The notes: generated from the letters alone by a model not told the origin. 64,000 nt of DNA from Schizophyllum amplum (GCA_007026445.1 VDMD01000027.1:1-64000); one strand, 5' to 3'; shown: positions 11,471 through 23,078, numbered from the stretch's first letter. Translations and numbers: made by a program.

Positions 11471-11715
11471 TCAGGCTGAGGTCGTTCAGCGCCTTCACCG
11501 GCGACGAACTGGGCTTGGCGCGTTCAATCCGCGACTTGCCCCTCTGGCGCGTATGACCCGCGACGGAGGCCTCCAGTGCCTTAGGCTAAGGTCGTTCAGC
11601 GCCTTCACCGGCGACGAACTGGTTCTGGCGCGTTCAATCCGCGACGGACAGAAGCTCTGGCGCGTATCATCCGCGACGGAGTAGATCCTGGCGCGTTCAT
11701 CCGCGACGGATCATA
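11471..11715. repeat. 110-bp tandem repeat, two copies plus short derivatives
   Basis: The block GTCGTTCAGCGCCTTCACCG recurs at 11481 and 11591, exactly 110 bases apart, with the following GGCGACGAACTGG also conserved. Both units end in two or three smaller copies of TGGCGCGTwcATCCGCGACGG-like sequence (11513, 11541, 11624, 11661, 11687), so a short repeat is nested in a longer one. Confidence 0.85.
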
Positions 11716-11869
11716 TTGCGCAACAGTGGCTGCAAGTGCATGTCGGTCTTTCACGCGAGGAGGGCGCGCAGTCCCCATGCGCCGGAATGTCAGCATACGT
11801 TCGCAAGTCGACTCGATTGCGTAGCCCAGCATCGACGGACATTCTGGCTGCGCGACCTCTCGTAGACCT

Positions 11870-12060
11870 GAAGCATAGCGCCTGCGCTACACGGTACGAC
11901 CGGATCCCGCATCGACTTGCTGCAAGAGGAAGCCCGCTTGTCGTCGACGAGTACGGAAGTCCGACCCCTCCTGCGCTGCCGGTGACGAGAGAGCATCTGT
12001 TGGTAGCGTTGCAGAGGTGCCAATCCTCGTGCGGGGTCTCTGGTGCATGCCGAAAGACGT
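11870..12060 (+). repeat. Single copy of the dispersed hairpin repeat
   Basis: Aligns block by block with the units of the array at 26.0-28.0 kb: GGATCCCG then TGCTGCAAGAGGAAGC (11903-11936 region), the hairpin core AAGTCCGACCCCTCC (about 11957-11971), then GAGGTGCC..ATCCTCGTGCGG and GGGTCTCTGGTGCATGC (about 12014-12050). The order and spacing of these blocks match the array, which shows that the family is dispersed rather than confined to one tandem array. Confidence 0.75.
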
Positions 12061-13453
12061 CCCGGTGGCCTTCTCTCGCTGGGCGAAGGGGCCACCGTGA
12101 CTGCTTACATTTCATCGTTGGATCTGCATGCCGCCGGCGTACGAGGTTAAGCATGCCGGTTTCTACCGGTTTGCTTGACTATCGGCGTTTGCATCCCAGG
12201 CAGACTTCGCTTCTGCGTTGAGAACATGCAGGTCTCTTTCAGTGGAGTGGCTGCTGCTGGCGGTAATGCGCCTGAGGCAGTTGGACGCGGTGGCAACACC
12301 CTAAGGCGAAGGTGATTGAGAATCACTACTATGTGGACCTGTGGACCAGACGGATGTGGAGGAGTAGTTGAGATGGAGCGCGGCGAGGCGGGTGCTGGGG
12401 CTGGCCGGTCTTGGCCGCGGAAGGAGCATGTGCGAATGGGGGGCGAGTGCTTTCGTGTCGTGCGTGGTCGGCACTGCTGCTGGTGTCCATCGTTGTCTGG
12501 GATCGTTGCCGCCGCGGACGTGGCGAGCGCTTGTCCAGGCTGCGAGTGCGATCTGCGTGTCGGCCCGTGAGCAAACAGGCGTCGCTGATGCTGCGAGTGA
12601 GACGAGGATAAGGGCGCGTGGCATACCAGATGGGTGCTGTCGGGCGCGTACGGTACGGTGAGTGCGAGAGCCTTTCTGCCCATGCCTGATCTGCAGGTCA
12701 TGCTTCAGCGGAGGTCGAGGTGGCGATGATGGTGTCATTGTTGGTTCGTGGCAGTTGCTAGAGTCGTGCCACGCGACATCTCCGTGACTGGCCGTCGGTG
12801 GACCGCGGCTCGGCGTAGGTGATGGGGCGGGCGTCGTGCGCATGCTCCGTCCGTCGTCGATGTCGATGGTTTCGAGCCTCGTACTCGTCGCTGTCGTTTC
12901 CGCACAATCTTTTGCTCCTTCTCTTCCATCGCGAAGAGTGTTTGCTCTATGTATCTCATGTATATGTTGCGGTGCTCGCTGCACGAATATCACACGCTTT
13001 CATGGAACTCCCCGCTTGCCGCAATATGGCATTCCTTCGCGTCATTCGACCGCCTGCCACGACCAGTATGTACACCTGTGTTGTTAGGTATTCCGCGTAT
13101 GACCGAGACCTGATCGATTATATGGACCTCATTCACAGCGGCGGCGAAGGAAATCGCCGCCGACAGCGGACTTCGGCGACGCCGACGACTGAGATGTGTT
13201 GGCAGACGCTAGGCGCCTGTAAAATGAGTCAGTCTAACCATCCTATCTACCCGATCGTGTCCTGATACCCCTTCTTATGTGCCAGCCGCCACTTGCACGA
13301 CGCCGAAACAGTGAATGACCCTCAGTTAGATGACTCCGTTATCTTCGTTGTGGTACCGGATCCTCGTCGAGTCATCTCTTCAAGCGTCTGTGGTGAACGT
13401 TTAAAGGACGGCGCGGTGCCGCAAACACGCAGTCGGGACATCCGCTTCGCAGT
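12061..13453. other. Gene-free, possibly degenerate repeat-derived sequence
   Basis: Long open frames on both strands (up to 230 codons) are Ser/Thr/Pro/Arg-rich, overlap one another and carry no recognisable domain, so I do not call them. The stretch about 12,840-12,930 shows weak resemblance to 28,740-28,830 (GTCGATGTCGATGG followed by a GTC-rich run and a CTTTT/CTTCTC tract). A short hairpin with stems CGGCGGCGA / TCGCCGCCG sits near 13140-13163, upstream of the aminotransferase. Confidence 0.4.
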
Positions 13454-15144
13454 ATGAGTGCTATCACTGTACCAGACGGGACTTCTCGTGCGCCCCTTGA
13501 CGTGAGTACTCCCCGCTCCTTCGCGGTCATCTACTCACAGCCTACAGCCTTCGAAGCTGGTGATCAAGCTGGCTGAGGTGCTCAATGCAGTTCCAGAAGA
13601 GCCTGTTCTCGGTCGAGTGCGTTTGCGCGTCTTACAGATGTTGAAGGTCAAGATTGTTCACGCGAACTCAGACGATGACGGACCACATGCTCATCTGCGA
13701 GCACGACCCTGTCAAAGGCTGGGAAGCGCCGGAGATACGCCCGTACGGACCGCTCACGCTCCTCCCGACGGCTAACATCTTGCAATATGGCGGAAATGCC
13801 TTTGAAGGCCTCAAGGTAAGTGGAAATATCTGGCCAGTGCAACATTTGAAACGTGCTGACTCCGACTTCTCCTGGAATAGGCTTATGTCGGGCCCGACGG
13901 TCGTCCTCGTCTCTTCCGTGTCGAAAAGCACATGGAGCGCTTCGCTCGAGGGGCGCGACGAGCGTCACTTCCGGTGTGTCTGCGTGTCCAACCGGCGTCA
14001 GCATACGCTAACGCGCGTCTAGGACATCGAGCCCACTGCAGTGATTGAGCTTCTGAAGCGGCTCATCGCTGTTGAGGCTCGCTGGGTTCCCGACAAACCG
14101 GGCTACGGGCTGTACATAAGGCCCACCATAATCAGCACTCGCCCGTGTGAGTAGGCTCCAATTCATCTTGATTCGTGGACGACCTTACTGTATGTGGCAG
14201 ATCTCGGTCTAGGACCGTCTGAGCATGCCATTCTGTACATTATCCTGACACCCGCGGCGCCATTCCTTGGTGCCGGACGACCTATCGCGCTATACGCCGA
14301 GGACCAACATGTACGGGCGTGGCCAGGAGGTACGGGCGAGTACAAAATGGGGATCAACTATGCCGGAGTGAGTGATTCTTCCCCGGCATATCCACTTTCG
14401 CGTGGAATGCATCGAGACTGATTTTGCCATAGATCATAGGCCCACAGGCTGAGGTGCAGCTTCGTGGATATGATCAGACTTTGTGGCTTTTCGGCCCCGA
14501 CCGCTGTATAACAGAGGCGGGCATCATGAACTTCTTCGTCGTTTTGCGACGCGAGGATGGAGGTGAGGGCGGTGGATACCACTCAGAATCTGCGCCTGCA
14601 AATACTGGACGAACCGATGACTGATGCGCCATCTTTCTGGGCCAGACTTCGATCTGCTGACACCTCCGTTGGACGGGACAATTCTCCCTGGAATAACACG
14701 CCGATCTCTATTGGAGCTGGCCGATGCCCACACGACGGGACTCACAACTTTATCTGGGCTTCCCGTTCATCGTAAGATACATACTCACGAGGTAGTAGTG
14801 ACGATGCCGCAGGTGAGTTCCCGTATTCTTCGACCGGACTGGGAGTCTCGCAGCTTGCGGCGTCTGTATCATGGTCACTCACTGTCCCGCAGCTCCGCAC
14901 TTGGGCTGAGCAGGGCACCTTGCAAGAGGTTTTCTGCGTCGGGACAGCTGTCATCGTCGTCCCTGTTGGACGCATCTGGTTCGAGGGAGAAGATGTGAAC
15001 GTGCTGCGTCGCGTACAAGGTGACGCAGACGTGAGCACGAGCGCTTCGGAATGTGTATCAAGTGCGCTGCGCGATCGCCTCGTAGCTATACAAGAGGGAC
15101 GCGTGAACTGGGCTGGGTGGAGCGTGGCCGTCGACGAGCTATAA
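13454..15144 (+). CDS. Branched-chain amino acid aminotransferase (class IV, PLP)
   Basis: Transfers the amino group between Leu/Ile/Val and 2-oxoglutarate using PLP. The start MSAITVPDGTSRAPLD is followed by LVIKLAEVLNAVPEEP, then DHMLICEHDPVKGW, PYGPLTLLPTANILQYGGNA with FEGLK, a Phe-Arg-x-Glu-Lys-His box (RLFRVEKHMERFARGA), GYGLYIRPT, and the PLP-lysine region GGTGEYKMGINYAG (catalytic Lys in EYK). ILPGITRRSLLEL, GTLQEVFCVGTAVIVVPVGR and the end AGWSVAVDEL complete the fold. About eight exons with short introns; the second intron (about 13,610-13,655) is the least certain border. There is no clear mitochondrial presequence in this start, so a cytosolic form is possible. No frame break seen. 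Confidence 0.92.
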
Positions 15145-15629
15145 GCACTAGCAATATAATCGTATTACATACTCCATTTACTTACGTAGTAAAAGCCGCC
15201 ATCTGGCACGAAATACTCAGCGAGGGCGGCCAGCGTTGACAAAACTGGGCTGAAGTAAGTACACATGTCCTCAATTTGCGCACAGCGACCATGCAAGTTC
15301 TATCAAACGGTGTTCAACACTACTCTGAAGTCTAGGCAGTAGAAAGCCAACTAAAGATGAACGGCGCAGGCGCTCGCACCGAGTGTCGATCATTGGGGAC
15401 ACTCAACAAGAGGTATTATGATAATTTTCCTCGATGAAACACCCATCATGCAAAGTACAGTACAGGACATCACAGACACAGATAATAAGTAATCGCGCGT
15501 GGGCGGGCGAAGGGAGACAGCCCGGACGCGGAGGAATACAGCCGCAGTGCGAGCGGCCCATAATCACCAGGAGGGAGGCGGGAAAGAACATAGCGGTCAC
15601 TGAGTCAGGCAGTCGAACAGAAATGGCCA
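15145..15629. other. Convergent intergenic region
   Basis: Lies between the 3' ends of the aminotransferase (+) and the sugar transporter (-). I see no gene, tRNA or repeat. Confidence 0.5.
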
Positions 15630-17676
15630 TTATGCCTTCTCTGTGTCGCTGATCGATTCGCGGTGCTCCACCTGCTAGCCCATCAGTATCAGGTTCAGGA
15701 GAGTAAACACATAAGAACATACATCCATCGCCTGGCTCTTCTGCACAACCTCCTCCACGGTCTTCTTCCCGACGTCGCGACCAATTTTCCATGCGCTGAA
15801 GACGTGGCCCTGCTTGAAGATCTCCTCGACCTCCTCGAGAGACCTGACGAGCAGAAGTAAGTCGATGGGGAACGACAAGTTAGGAAGCGCGGCGTCACTC
15901 ACCGACCGACGGTCTCCGGGTACATAAAGAAGATATGGACGCACGCGGCGGCGTTGAAGGTGGCGAAGATGAAGTACGTCTTGTACGCGATGTGCTCGAA
16001 GCCGGGAGGCACGGCGTACGCGAGGGCGAAGTTGAACAGCCAGTTGGTCGCTGTGGCCATGGACACGGCCTTAGCGCGGACTTTGAGGGGGAACTTCGAG
16101 GAAGTGAGTATATGGAAAAGGGACAAATATATAGATATGGCTTACCAGCTCCGCGGGATATGTCCAGGACACGGGACCCATCGTGATGGCGAAGGAGCAG
16201 ACAAAGAAGTAAGACATTACGATGACCGCGTTACGCACGGACTCGTTGTCCTGGATGATCCATGTTCGGGAGCCGTCTGCAGACTCAAGTGAGCAGGCCT
16301 TCTTGCTTCAATGAGACTCAGGTCACTGACCGAGATCAGCCCAGCCACCATACCCGCCCTGTAGACCACCGACGAGGAAGAGGAAGAGCGACATGCAGAA
16401 GGTACCAGCGATAAGCATCGGCCGGCGGCCCCAGCGGTCAATGTAGATAATTGCGGGAATCGTGAAGACGACGTTCAGCACGTATTGCACTGAGTCGGCG
16501 ATGAGGTTAGCGCGGCGACCGGTGAGACCGGCACCCTCGAAGACGTAGATGATGTAGTACCTAGCGCAGGCGTCAGCACGACAGACAAGATACACGCCCG
16601 GCACGACACCCACATCATGACGTTCATACCAGACAACTGCGACCACATCTGGAGCGCCATACCGAGCATAACACGGCGCGGCATGCCGGGCTTGAAGAGG
16701 TCGAGGTACGACTTCGCACCCTCCGTGCGCTCGAAGATGACCTGCTGCCGGATCTCCTCGAACTCAAGGACGACGAGCTCGTTCTTGCTATCGCCACCAC
16801 CGTGCAAATCCGCAAGTACCTCCAGAGCCTTTTCATCGTGCCCGTGGTCCATGAGCCAACGCGGAGATTCCGGGAACCACATCATGCCGAGGGACAGAAT
16901 GATACCCGGGATCATCTGCAGACCCCATGGGATGCGGAAGGAGGCGACGCCATCGATGTACGAGCAGCCGAATTGAACGAAGTATTGGAGCAGGATACCC
17001 CAGGTGATCGCCCACTGCTGGAGAGAGACGAGGCGACCGCGGATGGCGGGCGCGGTTACCTCGGACTGGTAGACGGGAACGACGGTGGACGCGATGCCGA
17101 CGGAGAGCCCACCGATGACACGCCCGGCGACAAGCATGCCACGGTTCACGGACGCGCACTGGAGGATGGCGCCGATGACCCAGATGAATCCAGATATGAT
17201 GACGGCATTCTTGCGACCGATGCGGTCTGCAAGCTGCGAGACGATAAGGGCACCGACGAATGAACCGGCGGGCATAGCGGCAGTGATGGCGCCCTGCGCG
17301 TCGGAGGTAGGGTAGTTGTATTGGGCGAGGTAGTAGTCATTCTGGGCGGGTGTTAGTCGAGTGGGAGGCAAAGATAAGGTGACGGATGCGTACGTTCAGC
17401 ACTCCAGACATGGACGAGATGTCCAGACCTGTGGCGCGGAGGGTCAGCGCTGCGTATGCCACACGACATAGAGTAAGCTACACACCGAAGAGACCACCAC
17501 CAATACATGCGAAGGACCCAACGATGTACTGCTCGTTTATCAGCAAGTCAAACGGCCTGCAAATTCACCAAAACAGCGTACCGGGTTGGAGGCAAACGCC
17601 GCATTGTACTATGACCTCGTCAGTGTCCTGTTCGACCTCGACAGACGGAAAAAAAATCACGTACGCCCTTGCCCAT
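15630..17676 (-). CDS. MFS sugar (hexose-type) transporter
   Basis: Twelve-helix sugar porter that moves monosaccharides across the plasma membrane. The start is a four-codon exon (MGKG, 17676-17665) before a GTACGT donor. Then come YNAAFASNP, IVGSFACIGGGLFG, LDISSMSGVLN, AAMPAGSFVGALIVSQLADR followed by IGRKNAVI (the D-R-x-G-R-K motif), GRVIGGLSVGIAS with VPVYQSEVTAPAIRG (PxYxSE motif), FPESPRWL (PESPR), QLSGMNVMMYYIIYVF, DRWGRRPML, GPVSWTYPAELFPLKVRAK (PAE.FP..R) and MYPETVGRSLEEVEEIF (PET motif). The last exon is best read across a 51-nt intron (15672-15722) to end VEHRESISDTEKA, with stop 15630-15632; without that splice the frame would stop at 15675. All class motifs are intact. Substrate not decidable; quinate or xylose are alternatives. 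Confidence 0.92.
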
Positions 17677-18690
17677 GGTTGCGGTCTTGGCACAGCTACT
17701 TGCTTGTATAGAGGCTTACGCGAAAGAGACCGCGGAGGGCGAAAGGCCATCAACCTGCCTTTATATGCTAGCTTGCGCGCGAGCGGGCAGCTGACCCCAC
17801 GGCACATGCGAGGCCCATGGGGAACTCAAATCTTGAATGAGAATCCGATCTGGAGTGATCTGGGGTAGCGTCTCATCAGTCACGCGCATCTCCCTCCTCC
17901 CGCCGTCTGCTGCGGGCGGCGGAACTGGATGGGTCGCGCAAGAGGTGGGCAAGGTGCGCACGAGCAAAAACGAGGGGAGAATAGGCAGAACAAAGCCAGG
18001 AAAAATCACTCACTGTAGCGGGACCGAAATCGAAGTCCTGGACTTCTTTCGCGAAGACCTGGGGCCTTCTGAGGTGAAAGAAGAGTCTGCGGATGCGTCA
18101 TCCACGCATCTTACCAGGCACGCATATCGCAGAAATTGCGTGCACATGGACGGCGCGTTGGAACTTGACCTGGCCGCTCGAGACAGGAAGCATCACATCA
18201 CGTGTCGACGCGAAAACGAACTTTTCCCACGGCTTGCTGCCAGGACTTTCCCGAACTGGTCACTCGATCGCGTTTTCCGTCTCCCTCCTCGCCCTTGTCG
18301 ATGGAACCACGGCTTCCTGGCTCTCCCATTGGACACGCGAGCGCTTTAACAAGACTTCTAAGCCCCCGAAAAGCCGAGTCTAGCTGGAATCAATGCAGAA
18401 ATGCAAACCGCCGAGCACGCCCACCGGCCGTCTGCGCCGTTGAATACCGCCCAGCAGCTCTCGCCTCCTGATGCCTCTTGATACTTGCGGACGCGTGCAT
18501 GTGGAGCCTCTGTGCTCCGGGACTTCTCGCCCCGTCCGTCCGGACTCTATTCTCTTGTCGCGACTCTCAATAGGGTCTTCCACCGACCCACCGTCATCTA
18601 CCGCGGCCTGGACGACGACCGCCCCCGAGCTCCCTCTCCATATCTCCAAGGGTCGCATTCCAGCTCCCCTCATGTTTGTGATCTGCGGTC
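17677..18690. other. Upstream region of the sugar transporter
   Basis: No conserved coding sequence. Overlapping frames in several phases lack motifs. As the roughly 1 kb upstream of an inducible-type transporter, it probably contains its control sequences, but I could not identify specific binding sites with confidence. Confidence 0.4.
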
Positions 18691-19286
18691 TATGGTGCGT
18701 GACACCTAGTCACCGCTACTTTTGTACAAGCCGTTGCGGGGAGCTGAGTCATCTACCACTTTCTTATTCCTCTGGCAGAAACGTAGTACTTGACGAGGGG
18801 AACAAGACTGCCAGAGGGATAAGCCCCACCTTGAGTTTTAAGATTTAGGTACCTCCGCAATTTGCCACCTTCCTTTTTAGGAAGGCGCAAATCATGTGGG
18901 TCCATATGTAACCACAACTTTCACGACTGCTGAGACTCAAGTAGGGTAGCCTTGTGATGCGCATACGAAGGCTTCCTCCCCTCTGTATGCTAAAGACACA
19001 TATTGCATGTCCCAAGTTACAACACGCACTGGGTGCATACTTCTTGAAGCGTGGGAAGTTAGACACACATTAACTATATTCTGTCGACATCCTTCGTTTT
19101 GGAGGGAGGAGAGGCCGGAAAAGCTGAATTCGGACATTCTGAGGCCTGTTTATCCGTCCAACGGCGCTTTCGCTCACATATACCCTCGGATCCGAATTTG
19201 AATATAATTTATGCCCAATTTTTCGCGCTGCGCGGCCGATTTTGCCGCTGTCACTTTTAGGTGGTGACTAGGTGTCACGCACCATA
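18691..19286 (+). mobile_element. Tc1/mariner-like MITE, copy 2 (596 bp)
   Basis: Flanked by TA (18691-18692 and 19285-19286). Terminal inverted repeats of about 24 bp start TGGTGCGTGACACCTAG and continue TCACC at both ends. Subterminal blocks TTTTGTACAAGCCGTT (left) and a GACAGCGGC block (right, complement) match the opposite ends of the 407-bp copy at 8904, as does an internal TTCTTATTCCTCT. There is no transposase frame. It sits upstream of the sugar transporter and close to a tRNA-Gly gene. Confidence 0.87.
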
Positions 19287-20318
19287 GCTCTCTATCCCTC
19301 GCGCATCCCGCTCTTCATTCTGTTACGCGGCGCATTCTCTAGGTGGGTCCTGCGCGCATTCATAGGTCACCTCATCCCCCGCGGCGGTCAGCTGGCTGAT
19401 GAGCCTCATGAACTTCCCGTTTCAGAGCCTGCAGTCTGCTTTCTGGCTGCAGGCCGTCCGGAGTACTCGCGCCTGGTCATGGGACGACGGGCCGCTGCTT
19501 GCCCTGGTGCCTGGCCACGGATAGCTTGCAGGCTGCAGATAACTTCTCAACAGCTTCTGAGGCGCCTCTGGCGGCGGGACAGTCGAAGTGGCGTCGTTTT
19601 TGTGTCGCCGGCGGTGAGATATGGATTCTCCTCAGCGGCGAAAGTGTAGCCGCGAGTAAAAGGATTTGGCGCGCCACAATCTACCGTTGCAGACTTTCAT
19701 CCGGATCCTCCAGTCAGTTCGGTATGATAGCTGAATCCTCGACAGCACGAGCAGCAACTGTAGCGAGCAGCAACTGTAGCGACTATGTCATAGGTGCGCG
19801 AATTTATTCCGGTCGTATGTTGTTTTATTGTTGAAGCTCAGTCAGTTCGACGCCGATATGCCACCGGGTTGGCCAAAAAAGCTGGCTCGTGTCTTCCCAT
19901 CCCCACGAGTCGCAACGATGACAACGGGCACATCTTTTTTCGGAGCGAGTTTCCTTTCTAACTGGTACAAACGTATTCTCTATGCATCAGTCCTTTTATT
20001 GAGTCCGTCTATCGGGTCACGTAGCATATCTTCTCATATTGTTCACATCGCGCGGATCCTCTCGTCTCGCAGCCCATTCGATGAAAGGCCCCGTCCGGGT
20101 CTCTCGAGACGCAGAATGGGATGCATACTTCATACTCCCTCGACATACTTGCGAATTCAAGCCTTCTTTGCTTGGCTGCCGCAGAACAGCGCGACACAGT
20201 GGTATGATAATCACCCGAGGCAGACGTTCGTAGTGCTATGAAGGCTAACGCGCACGATGCATTCGGCTGGCGAGAGAATGGAGAGTGAAGGGAAAAAAGT
20301 CATTGGTAAGCAAAACAC
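19287..20318. other. Intergenic, no gene recognised
   Basis: A few open frames of 60-137 codons without motifs. A short direct repeat (AGCAGCAACTGTAGCG, twice in tandem, 19748-19780) is present. Otherwise I see nothing. Confidence 0.4.
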
Positions 20319-20402
20319 TGCATTAAGGGGGAATCGAACCCCCGGCGGGTCGAGCTAGCTCGACGATGGCAACGACCCAGGTTACCACTACCCCATTAAT
20401 GC
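20319..20402 (-). tRNA. tRNA-Gly(GCC), copy 1, with 13-nt intron
   Basis: Read on the minus strand: acceptor GCATTAA pairs with TTAATGC, D-stem GGGT/ACCT, anticodon stem GGTCG/CGACC, loop TTGCCA (anticodon GCC) interrupted after position 37, T-arm GGGGG TTCGATT CCCCC, discriminator A. The extra 13 nt lie at the canonical tRNA intron site. 84 nt in all, 71 after splicing. Confidence 0.95.
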
Positions 20403-21091
20403 TTGACAATGCTACAAACCTTGAAGGTTAGAAGGTGCGGCGCAACCTTGAGGTCGCGCTATGAAGCAGAGCCTCGCGCTCAGCGAGTTCATGCGCGACT
20501 GAGCCTTATCATACGGCAAAGCAAACGCGAACGCGCGAGGCGGTCGAGCGCGAGGTGTCAATGTACTTATCCGAGCGAGATCTTGAGGAAGGGCGCTCCC
20601 ACAGCTGCTGGTACTGGCATTCTGGTACCATTTCCCGTTCTGTAGACTGTGATACTCTATAGAATGATTTGGAAGATATGGGTTTCGAATGCGCTTGTTG
20701 GACCGTCCGCGTTTGGTTGACGATGAACGAGGTCAAGAAACCAGCGGTGACTGTAACGGCAGGTCCGTTACCTCCTCTCGGAGTATTCCGAGGAGCGCTC
20801 GTTGCGGCTTCGCCAAAAGAGCGACAAGCGCTCGTTGCCCGTTTCGATTTCTCGCCTCCCCCTTCCAGTTTGCAGCTCTCCTCCTCCCATGATGCATGGC
20901 TGCGATATGTGGATGAGCCTGAGCCTCCGCAAAGGCGTCGTTCGCCGCCGCTTACTCATACATTGATAAACCGCATGCATACGTTATCTTGCGCGCTAGA
21001 TTGCGCATCTTGCAGCATTCCCGCCCTTTTTCCTGCTCCTCCCTCCTTCAGGTTGCCCAGTTAGCACAGCAGCCACGAGAAGTAGGCCTGC
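20403..21091. other. Upstream region of the VBA-like transporter
   Basis: A 131-codon frame at 20669-21064 has no motif and its C-terminal half is low complexity, so I do not call it. I see no tRNA or repeat. Confidence 0.4.
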
Positions 21092-23078
21092 ATGTCCGGG
21101 GAACGCGCCCCGCTGCTGCCTTCTGGGCAAGAACAGTCGTACACGGAGCCCGCGCCATCCCGGCCAGAAGCCGAGGATGTCGAGAGCGCTGCTCCGGGCG
21201 GCGTGAAGAAGCCGGCTATGGTCACTATTGTGCGTGTATCAAGTCTGCGACGCGTCCGGGTCTTGCTAACGTGCGGTGGTCATGAGTAGATTGTGCCCAT
21301 GATAGTAGGAATCTTCCTGGCCGCGATGGACACGACGATCGTCGTCTCTGGTGCGACACCTCCTGCGATTCATGCGCCGGTTCATTCATGCTGTAAACAA
21401 TAGCGTACGCCGCCATTGGCAGCGATCTTAAACAGCTGCAGAACACTAGTTGGATTGCGACGGGCTACATGCTCACGGCCACCAGTTTCCAGTGCGCCCC
21501 CACCTGCGTTCTTGCTTCCCCTCACTTACCTTTGCGTCAGAGCTTTGTACGGAAAACTTAGCGACATCTTCGGGCGCAAGGCATGCCTTCTGTTTGCGTA
21601 TAGCGTCTTCGCGCTAGGCTGTCTCTTCTGCGGTCTGGCGAGGAACATGACCGAACTCATTGCTGCGCGCGCGTTTGCGGGGGCTGGGGGAGGCGGAATG
21701 ACGACGTGCGTCTTATACCCATGCTCTCGCAATTCATTTTGCTGATTGCATGGACATGACAGTGTGGTTAGCATTATCCTGTCCGACGTGGTCCCCTTAC
21801 GCTCCCGCGGGACATGGCAAGGCATCCTGAACATCATCTTCGCCACTGGCTCTGCTACGGGTGCGCCGCTTGGAGGTATCCTGGCTGACAGCATTGGCTG
21901 GCGATGGTGAGTCCTTTCTCAAGGACGAGAGAGCCCGCAGACTGACATCGCTTAGGGGCTTCCTCATCCAAGTTCCCATGGCCGCCCTCGCCATCGTCTC
22001 CGTCGCCATCTTCCTCCACCTCCCTTCCGCGGATCATTCCCACTTCAAGGAGAAGCTCAAGCGCGTCGACTTCGCCGGCGCTATCATGCTCATCCTCACC
22101 ATCTTCACCCTCCTCTTCGGCCTCGACCGCGGCGGCAATATCTCCTGGACGGACATGTACACCATCGCCTCCTTCGCCGCCTTCGCCGTCTCGTTCCCCG
22201 TGTTTCTGTACATCGAGTTCCGCGTCGCCGCGGAGCCCTTCGTGCCGCTGCGGCTCGTCGGGAACAGCACGCTCATGGCGAGCCTGATGACGAACTTCTG
22301 GCAGTTCTTCACCACGGCGCCCGTGCTCTTCAACCTCGCGCTGTACTATCAGGCGGTGATAGGCTGCAGCGCGGGGCAGGCGGGCGCGTACCTCATCCCG
22401 AGCGTGGTGGCCGGGACGACGGGGAGCTTGGGCGGCGGAATGATCATGCAGAAGACGGGGAAGTACTACAGGTTGACGGTGGGGGCGTATGTGATGTTTG
22501 CGGCGGGGGTGACGATGGTGGCGATGAATGCGGGGACGGTGAAGCACTCGATATTGTGGTTTGTGCTCGGGCTGTTGGTGCAGGGGCTGGGTGGAGGTGA
22601 GTCGGGACAGTTGCGATACTAAAGGGCTTGCTCATGCGGTGCTTTAGGCTGCGGCGTGACGACCAGTCTCATATCCCTCATCGCCAATGCGGGTCCGGCG
22701 GACCAAGCTATCGCCACCGCAGGTGGGTGTCTTCATTGCTCCTCGCGTCGTATCCCGCTCACCCCCTCATTTCCAGGTTCCTACCTCTTCCGCTCCCTGG
22801 GCCAGGTCACCGGCCTCGCCATCGCAAGTACGATCCTGCAAGACGTGCTCCGCAAGACACTGCACGAAAAGCTGCACGGGCAGGACGTGGATGAGATCGT
22901 CAAGCGCGTCCGCGAGTCGCTCGACTACCTCGAGGAGCTCGACCCCGAGGCGCGCGGTATCGTGCGCTACTCGTACGAGCACGCGCTGAACACTGCGTTC
23001 TGGGTGATGGCGTGCAGTGCGGGTCTCGCGCTCGTTACCTCCGTTTTCATCAGGGAGACGGAGTTGGGCAAGAAATGA
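21092..23078 (+). CDS. MFS transporter, DHA2 / vacuolar basic amino acid (VBA/Fnx1-like)
   Basis: Multi-exon, 14-helix drug:H+ antiporter-2 type protein. The hydrophilic N-terminus MSGERAPLLPSGQ is typical of the VBA branch (a dileucine-like LL near the start, often vacuolar sorting). Then MIVGIFLAAMDTTIVVS (helix 1 with conserved Asp), SDLKQLQNTSWIATGYMLT, PLYGKLSDIFGRKACLLFAY (motif A), ARAFAGAGGGGMTT (motif B region), RGTWQGILNIIFATGSATGA with PLGGILADSIGWRW (motif C of antiporters), FLHLPSADHSH, LFGLDRGGN, PVLFNLALYYQAVIG, QGLGGGCGVTTSLISL, and the end VFIRETELGKK. All exons follow in one reading with short introns. Likely moves basic amino acids or drugs out of the cytosol; substrate unknown. 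Confidence 0.9.

Noticed and set aside
12301..12993. 230-codon minus-strand frame
   Set aside because: Low-complexity Thr/Ser/His/Pro composition, overlapping equally long frames on both strands, no motif and no plausible intron structure.
15675..15722. Stop at 15675 as the end of the sugar transporter
   Set aside because: An in-phase 51-nt intron with GTATGT donor and GCAG acceptor leads to a hydrophilic end (VEHRESISDTEKA) that looks more natural than the unspliced tail.
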